Source of the DNA: an uncultured Mobiluncus sp.
GTDB taxonomy: Bacteria; Actinomycetota; Actinomycetes; Actinomycetales; Actinomycetaceae
Assembly (NCBI RefSeq): GCF_947087965.1
Contig: NZ_CAMUES010000001.1
Location: 310,001-374,000, forward strand
DNA length: 64,000 nt
Direction of reading: 5' to 3'
In this document: piece by piece, positions 49,977-59,600 of the stretch
Layout: every line of letters starts with the position of its first letter
How positions within the stretch are numbered: the stretch's first letter is position 1
Position numbers and translations under genes: made by a program
The notes under the pieces: model-generated
What the model was told of the DNA's origin: nothing
The model's input: the letters and a program-made list of their open reading frames with translations, nothing else
Database searches by the model: none

Positions 49977-52160
49977 CTAGAACTCGGTGACGTTGTGGTT
50001 GACGTAGTCTGGCCATTCCAGCGCGCTGCGTAAGGTTTCTTCACAAATAGCGGCGTATCCGCCCAGGGCAGTTACTTGGAAGGCGTTGAGTTTTGCTAAG
50101 GTGTGCATGGTATTTTTGTCCAGGGCTCCGCATCCGCGTGGCACCAGCAAAATTGGCCCGTTACGCAGGTGGCCCCCCGAAACTGCGTCCGCAAACACGT
50201 CACCGCGAGCTAGGTAGGCGTGGGTTGAGGGCTGTAGACGCGCGGATTCCAAAGCGATTTCTCGCGAGGTTTCGTAGCGGTTCTGGCCTCCCAGACGGGT
50301 TGTCGCTTTGCCATTGGCTATGCTTTGCAATACCGCGTCCGACACGGCCGCTGGCCCGCCCAGGGCGACTACCCGGTCTACCTGCAGGTCTGTCGCCAGT
50401 TGACGGATGGTGGCGATAGCGGGGGAGGACGAATCAACCAGGACGATAGGTCCGTCTCCCAAGGCGGCTCCGGTCAGTGCGTCCGGTGAGACACTGCCAC
50501 CAGGTCCGTAGGCGTTGGCAACATAGAGAGAATTTGCTTTTGAAAAGGCTCGGCGGGCAATCATCACGGAAGTATCGACTCGATTGGCTCCACCAATCCG
50601 CAAAGCGGCGTGCCCCCCGGCGAGTTCATAGAGCCGAGCGTCCGAAATAGCGCCGGTTCCCCCCAAAGCCGCCACTTGCTTGGGTCCCAGCGCACGCAGG
50701 GTCTCGGAAATGACCGGGGACACGGGAGAGGTGTCGGGAGGGACCAACAGTACCGGACCATCCTTGAGAACTCCGCCAACCAGGGCATCAGCAAAAACAT
50801 CGGACCGAGCCAGGTAAACCACCGCAGGTCGTGAGTTTGATAATTTGGCGATGGCAGCGGAAGTTCCGAATCGATCTGCACCGCCAATCCGGTCAGCGTG
50901 CAGGTCAGGGATGTGTGGACGGGAATCCAGCGAGTTAATCACCCCGTCTTGATCTGCGTCGCCGTTGGGGTCGGAGGGCCAATCCGAGTTAAACAGGTTT
51001 ATCTGGTAGCTGGTTGAGGTCGGGACCGGTTGACAGTTTGGAGCGGTGCGGATGTTAGAGATACTGACGGTATAGGGTGCCACATTGTAAAAGTCGGGAA
51101 TAATCAGCTGATTCAGGGGAACTTTGAATAAAACCGTGTCATATCCGCCGTATTCCCACGGTGTTAGATTGGGGTCGACCCCGGGTTCCGAACGGTGAAT
51201 GACCTGCAGTGGAATATCTCCCGCGGGGCCGGTCACACGGACCTCGGCAGCCCGCAAATCGGCACACTGGCCCGAGTAAGACCAGCGGGACACGTTTTCG
51301 CCCGCTCCAGTAGGCAGGATACGGGAAGGGAAATACCCCGCCGCTGGCCACGCGATGCTCGGCGGCTGGTGATTCGTGGAATCCCAAAAACTGGGGTGGA
51401 CGGGCCTTCCGGCGGCCTCATAAGTCGTGTCGAAAAGCTGGATAGAAGTGGCGGTAGGGCCGGAGGTTCCGATAGAAACCGCCCCGATAGCAGCGTTTGC
51501 CTGGACGGGCGAAAACATCTGGAGCCGATGACCCAGGTTGTCATTGGTGTTCGCGGTCGAGGCTTCGGTGATATATCGCAAGACTTCCGTGGCCGGGGTG
51601 ACGATACCGTCCAACCGGGCAATGACACCCGAACGCGAGGCGAGTTTCACGTTATCGTTGAGGCACACCGCGCCCGGAACAGAGTCGGGGGCTCCTGACG
51701 CGATTGGGCCTGCCGCAGCGGTGAGGGCTGCTGCTTGTGCCGGACCTTGTGGAGCGTAGTGGGCAGGCAAACTGACCGGCGCGAGGCGATTGAGCGAGCG
51801 GAAATAGTTCCAGGTCGAGAGCATTTTTTGGACAGCCTCAGGCTGTGCAGTGCCGGGGGTACACGAAGAGATAACCGTTCCGGAAGAAAAGGGGGTGACC
51901 TTGTCTGCTAAGTCCCACAAGGCCTCAAACTCGGCGCGAGCCACCGTCTCACTGTTCCCCGGTGCCGCTTGTGCTGCGGCAGGCTGGCCCGGCACAAAAG
52001 TTGCTTCGGGGCTACCCGCTACCAGCCCGGTCGCAGCCAGTCCCACAACTGCCAGCGTCACGCCGGCCCGCCGCCGCAGGCGGCTATCGCCCCAAAAGCG
52101 AGCGGCAGACCGATGACGAGCCCCGGCTGGTTCCAAGTTCAGAAAAAAAGAAATCCCCAT
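49977..52160 (-). CDS. Secreted CAP-like protein with three CWB2 repeats
   Basis: The 727-residue protein has a long n-region (about 30 aa), then RRRAGVTLAVVGLAATGLVAG as signal-peptide core and an Ala-rich cleavage region. Residues about 75-290 look like a CAP/SCP-type domain (WNYFRSLNRLAPVSL, AQAAALTAAAG, NLGHRLQMFSP). A variable domain follows, then a calcium-type thrombospondin-3 linker DPNGDADQDGVINSLDS near residue 395. Three cell-wall-binding type 2 repeats begin at about residues 421 (RIGGADRFGTS), 517 (RIGGANRVDTS) and 618 (RLGGQNRYETS). CWB2 triplets hold proteins to anionic wall polymers noncovalently in clostridia. The last repeat runs to the C-terminus. The role of the CAP part is unknown. 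Confidence 0.88.
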   Translation of the reverse strand: MGISFFLNLEPAGARHRSAARFWGDSRLRRRAGVTLAVVGLAATGLVAGSPEATFVPGQPAAAQAAPGNSETVARAEFEALWDLADKVTPFSSGTVISSCTPGTAQPEAVQKMLSTWNYFRSLNRLAPVSLPAHYAPQGPAQAAALTAAAGPIASGAPDSVPGAVCLNDNVKLASRSGVIARLDGIVTPATEVLRYITEASTANTNDNLGHRLQMFSPVQANAAIGAVSIGTSGPTATSIQLFDTTYEAAGRPVHPSFWDSTNHQPPSIAWPAAGYFPSRILPTGAGENVSRWSYSGQCADLRAAEVRVTGPAGDIPLQVIHRSEPGVDPNLTPWEYGGYDTVLFKVPLNQLIIPDFYNVAPYTVSISNIRTAPNCQPVPTSTSYQINLFNSDWPSDPNGDADQDGVINSLDSRPHIPDLHADRIGGADRFGTSAAIAKLSNSRPAVVYLARSDVFADALVGGVLKDGPVLLVPPDTSPVSPVISETLRALGPKQVAALGGTGAISDARLYELAGGHAALRIGGANRVDTSVMIARRAFSKANSLYVANAYGPGGSVSPDALTGAALGDGPIVLVDSSSPAIATIRQLATDLQVDRVVALGGPAAVSDAVLQSIANGKATTRLGGQNRYETSREIALESARLQPSTHAYLARGDVFADAVSGGHLRNGPILLVPRGCGALDKNTMHTLAKLNAFQVTALGGYAAICEETLRSALEWPDYVNHNVTEF

Positions 52161-52227
52161 CCCCCCATTTTGACAACTTTTCCAGGCAGTGTCTTGAGTT
52201 TCGTATGTCCTACCGCAACGCAGCGCC

Positions 52228-52233
52228 TAGAAT
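52228..52233 (+). promoter_or_regulatory. -10 TAGAAT for leaderless MiaE-like gene
   Basis: TAGAAT ends 6 bases before ATG 52240; there is no Shine-Dalgarno sequence. Confidence 0.5.
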
Positions 52234-52239
52234 GAACCT

Positions 52240-52863
52240 ATGGAAATTTCGGAAGAACGCACGGCGCACATGCTGGGTTTGGTGGCTTTCACGCGAATTA
52301 CGGCGTACGCGAGGCTGGCTCGGGATGTGTCCCAGACCACCGATTTTGCTGATCAGTTGGCGTTGGCGCGGATGGGGGTTTCGTTTGTGACCGCCATCGA
52401 TGATTTGGAAGCGTTTGCTAACCGGCGGGGCTTAGATTTGGCGGATTTGACCCAGCCGTACGTGGGCTTTTTTGACGATATGGAGCGGCGAACCCGCCCG
52501 CGTGACTGGTGGGAACGCATGGTGAAAAGCTACATTTTTGTGGGAATTTTAGCGGATATGGAGGATTTGGCAGCACAGTTCGTCGGGGCTGACATGATTG
52601 AAATTCTGGGGGTTTCCGGGTCTGCTGGACTGACCCAGTGGGTGCGGGCTCGGCTGCGTGACGGAATCGCGGCTGACCCGACGGTAGAGTCGCGCCTATC
52701 CATGTGGGGGCGTCGCGTTGCGGGAGAGGCCGTAGCCGGGGTCAGAGCTATCCTGGATGCTTACCCACTGCTCCTGCCCGCAGGCATAGCTGTTAACGAC
52801 AAGGTGGAAGAAATCCAAAAGCAGCATTCCCGCAGGATGGAAGACTTAGGTTTAACTTTCTAA
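52240..52863 (+). CDS. Ferritin-like (MiaE-like) protein
   Basis: The 207-residue all-helical protein is of the ferritin-like group annotated as tRNA-(ms2io6A)-hydroxylase-like in actinobacteria. Helices contain Glu and Asp suited to metal binding, but not the clear ExxH pairs of canonical MiaE (AIDDLEAFANRRG, FVGILADMEDLAAQF). Hydroxylase activity is therefore doubtful. The start is leaderless. It is adjacent to the DUF3107 gene (convergent, 6 bases between stops) and near the DEAD helicase and adnAB, a conserved actinobacterial neighbourhood. Confidence 0.8.
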   Translation: MEISEERTAHMLGLVAFTRITAYARLARDVSQTTDFADQLALARMGVSFVTAIDDLEAFANRRGLDLADLTQPYVGFFDDMERRTRPRDWWERMVKSYIFVGILADMEDLAAQFVGADMIEILGVSGSAGLTQWVRARLRDGIAADPTVESRLSMWGRRVAGEAVAGVRAILDAYPLLLPAGIAVNDKVEEIQKQHSRRMEDLGLTF

Positions 52864-52869
52864 AGGAAA

Positions 52870-53091
52870 TCAGATGGCGAAGCCAATCCGGTTTTGACGC
52901 TCCGGAGCAAACTCGACATAGGCGATGCTGCCCGCATTGATGAGGGTGTGCGACTCGCGCTTGTCCACCAAATCAATGATTTCTCCTGTGGAGATGGCAT
53001 CTTTGAGCAGTTTTTGCAGTTCCTCGGGGGATTTGTCAATATCGAGGGCGATTTCGCGGGCTACGGACTTCATTCCGATTTTGATTTCCAT
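52870..53091 (-). CDS. DUF3107 small protein
   Basis: This 73-residue protein starts MEIKIGMKSVAREIALDID and ends YVEFAPERQNRIGFAI, the family pattern of actinobacterial DUF3107 (TB9.4/Rv3208A-like, as I recall). A beta-alpha-beta arrangement is likely: strand, SPEELQKLLKDAI helix, then two strands. Function is unknown. GGAAAGGAAAA precedes the ATG. It sits between the ferritin-like gene and adnA, pointing away from adnA. Confidence 0.92.
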   Translation of the reverse strand: MEIKIGMKSVAREIALDIDKSPEELQKLLKDAISTGEIIDLVDKRESHTLINAGSIAYVEFAPERQNRIGFAI

Positions 53092-53208
53092 TAATTTTCC
53101 TTTCCGACTGTCCTTTCATTCTAGGGGTTTTGCCCGGTGAGCGGGAATTATGCGCTCGAAGAGAGAGCGAGTTTAATAGTCTCCAATTTTCGCCTTCGGG
53201 GGTGCTGA

Positions 53209-53214
53209 TACTCT
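53209..53214 (+). promoter_or_regulatory. -10 TACTCT for leaderless adnA mRNA
   Basis: TACTCT ends 6 bases before ATG 53221; there is no Shine-Dalgarno sequence. Confidence 0.4.
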
Positions 53215-53220
53215 CAGGGT

Positions 53221-56200
53221 ATGGAGATTTTCGATGACTTATCGCGCCGAGTTCGCCACTCGCTTAATGACGGTGAATCTGTGCTTGTGGCAGGCGTTCC
53301 GGCTAGCGGGAAAACCACGCTTTTAGCCCAACTGCTAGTGGATAATCCCCGGATGTTGGTGTTGAGTCAGAACGCGGGTGCCGCCCGCCGGTTGAGCGAG
53401 CGAGCCTTGGAGATTCGGGCGCAATCTGAGGATCCGCACTGTCCCATGGGTGCCAGCAAAGGTTTCGTGGCGGAAATCTTTGCACGTTTCAATCAATGGC
53501 GCAGAGAGGGAGGACTGCCTGAGGTTAGACTGGCCACCGATGCTGAGGTGATGGTCCAAATCCAGGATTTTCTGGCTGAAATGCCCCTCGAAGAGGAGCT
53601 GCGTTCAGCCCTGGAAACCCAAGGTTTCCGCCGTGATTTGGTGGACGGGATTTTCCGTGTCCGGGCTTTTGCTGGCGGCGCCTCATCAGACCCCGCACCA
53701 CCGGCGGTTCATCCGCTAGTGACCCGGCTCATTCAGGCCATGCACACCGACCGGGAGGCTCAACGGCTGCAGGCTCGCCAATCTGCTTGGCCCTTGGACA
53801 CGGCTTCACTTTTTGAGGAATACCTCTTGGCGGTGAAGGCGGGAGCCCCGGTTCCGGAACTGGTGGGAGTCGATGATCTGCAAAACTTCAACGGGCTGAT
53901 GATTGACATCCTGTCTCTTTGGGCGACGCATGGAACCGCCCTCGTGGCCTGTACCCTGCCGGAAACCTGTGTGAACACCTATCGCGGGGCCAGTCCGCAC
54001 TTGTGCGAGAGACTGTGGCAACAGTTAGAGAACATCCCCGGCAAAACCGTCACCGAGATTCTGCTGAACCGGGAACACGTCCCTGCACCGTTGCGCCGAG
54101 TGTGGCGTACAGCCGTGAATCGCTTGGGAGTACACGGCATCAGCGCACGCTTGTGGAACGCTGTGGGGGAGTCCTCCCCGGACTCGGCACAGCCAGATTC
54201 AACCTGCGTTTCGGGCTGTCAAGACCACGTTTTCTTGGTGGAAAAGCCCACCGACACGGCCCAATACCGAGAAATCGGGACGCTCCTGCAAGATGCCCAT
54301 ATCTTCTCTGCCCACCACCTGAAATATTCTCAGATGGCAGTTTTGACCCGGTCTTCCCTGGAAGCCCGCCAAGTTGCTGAAGTCTTGGAAAACATGGACA
54401 TACCGGTGGTAGTTCCGGGGGCCGGAGCCCAGCTCAACGAAGGGCGTCTAACCCGCTGTCTGCTTCAGATGATACAGGCAGTTTGTGTGGAAACCCCTGA
54501 CCAGGTAGAGCTTTCGGACCTGGATTTGGTCGGATTGCTTTCTTCTGCCCTCGTAGGCTGGGACGTGTGGCGAATGCGGCGACTCGACTCTTTCCTGCAT
54601 GACCTGACATTGTTGCCTCCGGGGGAAGTCGGGGACGGCGAGAAGCCTTCCCTCTCCGCCCTGGAATCCGGAAATGCCGCTGATGATGAGCAAAGCGAGT
54701 CCGACACAGTTGGAATCCTGCCCTACATCCGTCAGTTTTTGTGTACGGTGATTTCCGGCCAGGATTTCGCGGGGCGCACCCTGGCTGAGATTACCTCCGA
54801 ATCTGCTGACGCGAACCAGCTCATTGACCTGGGGCAAGCGCTCCAAGCGGGATGGCAGCAATGGAAAGCCGATCCGGGATCGGTGCAGTTGCTGCTGTGG
54901 AAACTCTGGGATGGTCTGGGACGCGCCGAAATCCTCCAGGCTCGAGCCCTGCAGCCCGGTTTGATGCCCATGGTGCGTTCCACCCTGCAAATTGACCTGG
55001 ATTTGGTGATGGATTTGTTCAAAGCGGCGGACTGGTTCGAGGCTCGAAATCCGGGCCAAACCGCGGCAGATTTCGCACGGGGGATGTTGGCTCGCAATCT
55101 TCCGACCGGCACCGTTGCCCCTCATCATCTGGTGCGAGACGCGGTCACTGTCGTGTCAGCCGCAGCCGCTGTCTCACAGCATTGGCCCCTGGTGGCAGTA
55201 GCGGGACTGACTGACGGAAGCTGGCCGACGATGCGTTGGCCGGGTTCAATCTTGGGTACTTCCATGTTCGAGCTGGAAAATCGCGACAATCCTGCAAGCT
55301 CCAGCAGTGCCGGTTACCTGTGGAACTGGCAAAACGAATACCGGCATTTCTTTACCGCCCTGACACGTTGCACTGAACGTTTAATTTTGGGCACCACCGT
55401 TCAAGACGGAGTAGGACGTTCCACCTTCCTCACGCCGCTGGTACAAACTTTGCAGTTGGAGCCGAAACAGCATCGACATCTGCCCACGAACCTGCGTGAC
55501 TTTGTGGCTTACCTGCGCGCTGCCTGCTTGGGTGGGGAAACCAGTTGGGGAACTCCCACTATTGATGCCCCTGCCGCTGCGGGGCTATTGGCGAAATTGG
55601 CAGCGGGTGACTGTCCTGCCGCTCACCCGGACAATTGGCTGGGTGTCTTGCCGGTCAGCGTAACCACTCCGGAATCCACCGAAGTTCACATCTATGCCTC
55701 AGGCTTGGAACGCGCTTTGGAGAATCCGTTGGATTACGTGTTGAGTTGGTCCGGCTATTCTAACGATGACGATGACCCTTACGCGCCTAATAAAGTTGGA
55801 AATATTGTTCACGAAGCCGCAGAAATCCTAGGGCGCAGATACTGGTGGAAGGACCACGGCCCACGGGATGACCTGGAGTATGACCAGGTCCTGACCGAAC
55901 TGCGCGAGGAGACGCGTCGTCTGCTGGGACCCCTGACCGGAGACACCTGGATGGAATGGAACTTCCGTCGCCGAGTCGAAACCTGCCTGGTGCCCCTGGC
56001 GACTTTCTTGGTCAATCATCAGTATCCGTCTCTTTTTGAGGTGCGTTATCCCGGTCGGTTGCCAGCCAGTTCCGGGGCCGGCGCCCTGGTGTACAACGCC
56101 CGTATCGACCGGGTGATGTTTGCGCATGGGCAAGTCATCTTAATCGACTATAAGACCGGAGCTCTTTCTCAATTCAGTGCTGCAAAAGTGGCGGCTAATC

Positions 56201-56631
56201 TGCAGTTAGCTCTCTACCAGGCGGCCTATAATGCCTCTGCGTTAGGTCAGCAACAGCCCTGCGACCTGGCGGAAATTGTGGCACTCCTTGTGCCGCCGGA
56301 CTCGGACGAGCCACTGAACTCCCAAGTCATCGAAGAGCCGCGAGACCCCAAAATTTGGGTACAAAAAGGCCTGGTGCCAGGAACGGAAACGATTACCCTC
56401 CCCAAGCGATTCTCCGCTGAACAGCGCCAGATTCTGCTCAATCCGCTGGCCTGGCTACGTGGTGAAGCTCCGGGAGCGCCCGATCCGGAAACCATGCCGT
56501 TGCGGGACTATTTACAAGACCGTGTGGACTTAGCGGTGGAGGCGTTCAGCGGACCGAATTTGTCACGAGTTGAATTCCTCGATGCTTGGGGCGAAGGGGA
56601 TCCCCTCGGAGTGGAAGTGAGAAAACGATGA
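53221..56631 (+). CDS. adnA: AdnA subunit of helicase-nuclease
   Basis: The protein is 1136 residues. The N-terminus has a UvrD-like motor with P-loop AGVPASGKTTLLAQ near residue 20. The expected DExQ box appears as VDDLQNFN near 216, with Asp replacing the catalytic Glu, so ATP hydrolysis by this subunit is probably weak or absent. The C-terminus holds a RecB-type PD-(D/E)xK nuclease domain with VILIDYKTGA near 973 and QLALYQAAY after it. With AdnB it forms the actinobacterial motor-nuclease that resects double-strand breaks, in which AdnA is the degenerate-motor partner. The gene overlaps adnB by 4 bases (ATGA). Confidence 0.9.
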   Translation: MEIFDDLSRRVRHSLNDGESVLVAGVPASGKTTLLAQLLVDNPRMLVLSQNAGAARRLSERALEIRAQSEDPHCPMGASKGFVAEIFARFNQWRREGGLPEVRLATDAEVMVQIQDFLAEMPLEEELRSALETQGFRRDLVDGIFRVRAFAGGASSDPAPPAVHPLVTRLIQAMHTDREAQRLQARQSAWPLDTASLFEEYLLAVKAGAPVPELVGVDDLQNFNGLMIDILSLWATHGTALVACTLPETCVNTYRGASPHLCERLWQQLENIPGKTVTEILLNREHVPAPLRRVWRTAVNRLGVHGISARLWNAVGESSPDSAQPDSTCVSGCQDHVFLVEKPTDTAQYREIGTLLQDAHIFSAHHLKYSQMAVLTRSSLEARQVAEVLENMDIPVVVPGAGAQLNEGRLTRCLLQMIQAVCVETPDQVELSDLDLVGLLSSALVGWDVWRMRRLDSFLHDLTLLPPGEVGDGEKPSLSALESGNAADDEQSESDTVGILPYIRQFLCTVISGQDFAGRTLAEITSESADANQLIDLGQALQAGWQQWKADPGSVQLLLWKLWDGLGRAEILQARALQPGLMPMVRSTLQIDLDLVMDLFKAADWFEARNPGQTAADFARGMLARNLPTGTVAPHHLVRDAVTVVSAAAAVSQHWPLVAVAGLTDGSWPTMRWPGSILGTSMFELENRDNPASSSSAGYLWNWQNEYRHFFTALTRCTERLILGTTVQDGVGRSTFLTPLVQTLQLEPKQHRHLPTNLRDFVAYLRAACLGGETSWGTPTIDAPAAAGLLAKLAAGDCPAAHPDNWLGVLPVSVTTPESTEVHIYASGLERALENPLDYVLSWSGYSNDDDDPYAPNKVGNIVHEAAEILGRRYWWKDHGPRDDLEYDQVLTELREETRRLLGPLTGDTWMEWNFRRRVETCLVPLATFLVNHQYPSLFEVRYPGRLPASSGAGALVYNARIDRVMFAHGQVILIDYKTGALSQFSAAKVAANLQLALYQAAYNASALGQQQPCDLAEIVALLVPPDSDEPLNSQVIEEPRDPKIWVQKGLVPGTETITLPKRFSAEQRQILLNPLAWLRGEAPGAPDPETMPLRDYLQDRVDLAVEAFSGPNLSRVEFLDAWGEGDPLGVEVRKR

Positions 56632-59600
56632 CTACGTCCAAACAAGTGAAAGAACTGTTCTCAGCGGCTGACCTGGCTGCTTTGACGGGGGCTAATCCGC
56701 CGACCGAGGAACAATCCGCGGTAATTACGGCTCCGCGGGGACAACTCCTGGTGGTAGCCGGGGCCGGTAGCGGGAAGACGGAAACCATCGCGAACCGGCT
56801 GGTTTACTGGGTCATCAACGCTGGTATTGTTCCTGAATCCATCCTCGGTTTAACCTTTACTCGCAAGGCAGCGGGGGAAATGGCGGCCCGTTTCGCGTTG
56901 CGTCTGGAACGCTTCGCGAGTCTCATGGAGTCAGTGCAAAATCGGCAGCAAACTGCGAAGGTTACCGCGGTGTTAAAAGCCGCAGACTTTGACCTTGACC
57001 AACTGCGCCAACGTTTCGATACTCTCGCTCAGCGGGGCATGACCCCGGAACTGCTGCGCCACCCCGTCAGTGTCTCGACATACGATTCCTATGCGGGAAC
57101 CCTCCTGACCGAATTCGGCACGTTAGTCGGGCGTGAATCGGGTTTCACCACCATCACTGATGCCGCCAGGTACCAAATCATGACTGACGTAGTGCAAAGC
57201 TGGACGGGCGCGCTGGGGGTGAAACGCGAAGGTGAAAACACTGAACATCTGATAAAAAATCTGCTGTCCCTGGCTAACGATACGAATTCGCATCTCGTAG
57301 ATTTGGCTGAGATGAAACAGACCTACCGTTCCTATCTATCTGCCGCCCAGCACCTGCGTGATTCCGAAGGTTCAGAACTCAACGGGACAGCATTGCGCCA
57401 TTTGAATACCATCCTCAATACTATGGAATTCGGACGTAACGCCACAGGAGTCATCCAGGCTTTCAACGAACGCAAACAGGAACTCATGATGGCAGACTTT
57501 TCTGACCAAACTCGGGAAACGGTTCGTTTGGTCGAGCAACTGCCGGTCGTCGGGGAAAGTCAGCGGGAGAGATTCCAGCTGGTGTTCCTGGACGAATTCC
57601 AAGACACCTCGGTGGCTCAGATGCGTTTTCTCTCGGGAATTTTTCGCGATTGCGCGGTTACCGCGGTGGGTGATCCGAATCAAGCCATTTACGGTTGGCG
57701 AGGGGCTTCCGCAGCTTCGATGGAGGACTTTGGCGACATATTCTGCACGGATCCTCACCTACTACTCACCCGAACCTTGTCGACTTCGTGGCGTAACGAC
57801 GAAGTCATCCTCAAAGTCGCTAACCGAATCTCGGCCGAACTGACCACGGCCCCTTCCCCGGGCGCGAGTGGGAAAGCCCGCCGGAATCAGAGTCTCCAGC
57901 CCTCCGCCAGTAAACCTCTGCGGGCCCGACCGGGAGCGAGCCCCGGCATCGTCTACGGAATCCAGACATTGACCGACATTGAGCAAAGTCAAGCGGTGGT
58001 GAACTTTTTCCGATTATGGCAAGCCCAGCGAGTCAAGCTGCAAAGTGAGGGGATACCCGCCGAAAAGTTGCCGACTGCTGCCATACTGTGCCGTGCGAAA
58101 AACGCTATTCCTAACTTGGCTGAGGCACTGCGCCGAGCTGGAATTCCTTATCAAACCAGGGGTATGCAAGGTGTCTTGGAAGATCCGGGGGTGCGCTTGG
58201 TGCGGGCCGCTTTGGAAGTCACTGATGACCCGGAAAAAGGTGCCAGCCTGCTAATTTTGCTTGATAGATATCGATTGGGATTGAGCGATATACAGGCAGT
58301 GGGGCGAAATCCGCACCGTTTCACTCCTTACCAGATTGTGATGGAGGGCGGTGCTGAAGTCTCCGTTGAGGCTGCCATGCGATTGGAAAAACTGCGTGGA
58401 ATTCTCACGGAACTCAAGGAGAACGCCGCGTTCGCAACCCCCTTAGTGTTGACGCGTTTGGCGCATCGACTGCTCGATTTGGATATTGAGCAACAGCTGC
58501 CTGGCTCCCCGTGCCAAGCTGGGGCTTATGTCGAGTTCTTAAACCTGGTTCGTGATTTTGGGCGGATTCCCGGGGCAACGTTGAGTGGATTTCTTAACTG
58601 GCTGAGTGCCGGTGAACAAGAGGAAGCCAGCTTCGCTGACCTGGACTTCGAGGTTGATAATGCGGCGGTTCAGATTATCACCATGCACGCCGCGAAGGGC
58701 CTCGAATGGGATTGGGTGGCCGTCCCAAACCTGAACAAAAACACTTTCCCCTCCGGCAAAGGCGAAATATGGGCGATGCGACGCGACGTTCTGCCCTATC
58801 CACTGCGCAGCGACCGGGCTCATCTGCCCGAGCTGGAACTGAAAACCCAAACGGTTCTGACCGCGAAAGGAAAAGTGTCATCGAAAAAAGGTCTGCTGGA
58901 GTCATATCGGGAAGAGGCTGGCCAATACACCCTGCGAGAAGAGTCTCGGTTGGCCTACGTGGCTTTCACCCGTGCCAAATCACGGCTGCTGCTGGGACAC
59001 TGCTGGTTTGAGCGGCAAACCAAGACAGAACGTTTGCCCAGCAAGTTTTTCCTGGTGCAACAAGACCCGCACCAACGCATCTTCACCGATGCTGATGTCG
59101 CGGGTGGGGCGGACGGGCCGGACGTCATCCGACAAGACCCATCCGCTGCGCCGAGCGTGCAGACCTCGGGGGAAAGCACAGCTGAAGCCCAAAACCTGCT
59201 GACTCCGTTCAACGCTGAGACGTTTGCACAGGAGGCCACCCGATTGGGAATTGCGCTCCCCAGCGTCGAATGGCCTGAAACCGAAGTCACGTCCATCCCT
59301 GAAAAAACCGAAAATCCGAATCAGGACCGATTCGAGGGAGGCGTTTGGCCGGCCCTGCCGTGGACCCAGACTCGCCAGGACTTGGCTCATGCGTATCAAG
59401 TTACCGAGGATGCTTTGGCTAGCGGCAAATTTGCTGACGGAGTCAGTCAGGACGCCACTGAAGAAACCGAGCGCCGCTTGAGTCAACTGCTGCACCAGCC
59501 GCAAACGCGCCTGGGAACGGGCGATTTGCTGGGACGAATTTCTGCTACCGGGATGGCGCGTTTGGCGCAAGACAGCGAGGGTTACCTGCTCCAACGTCTG

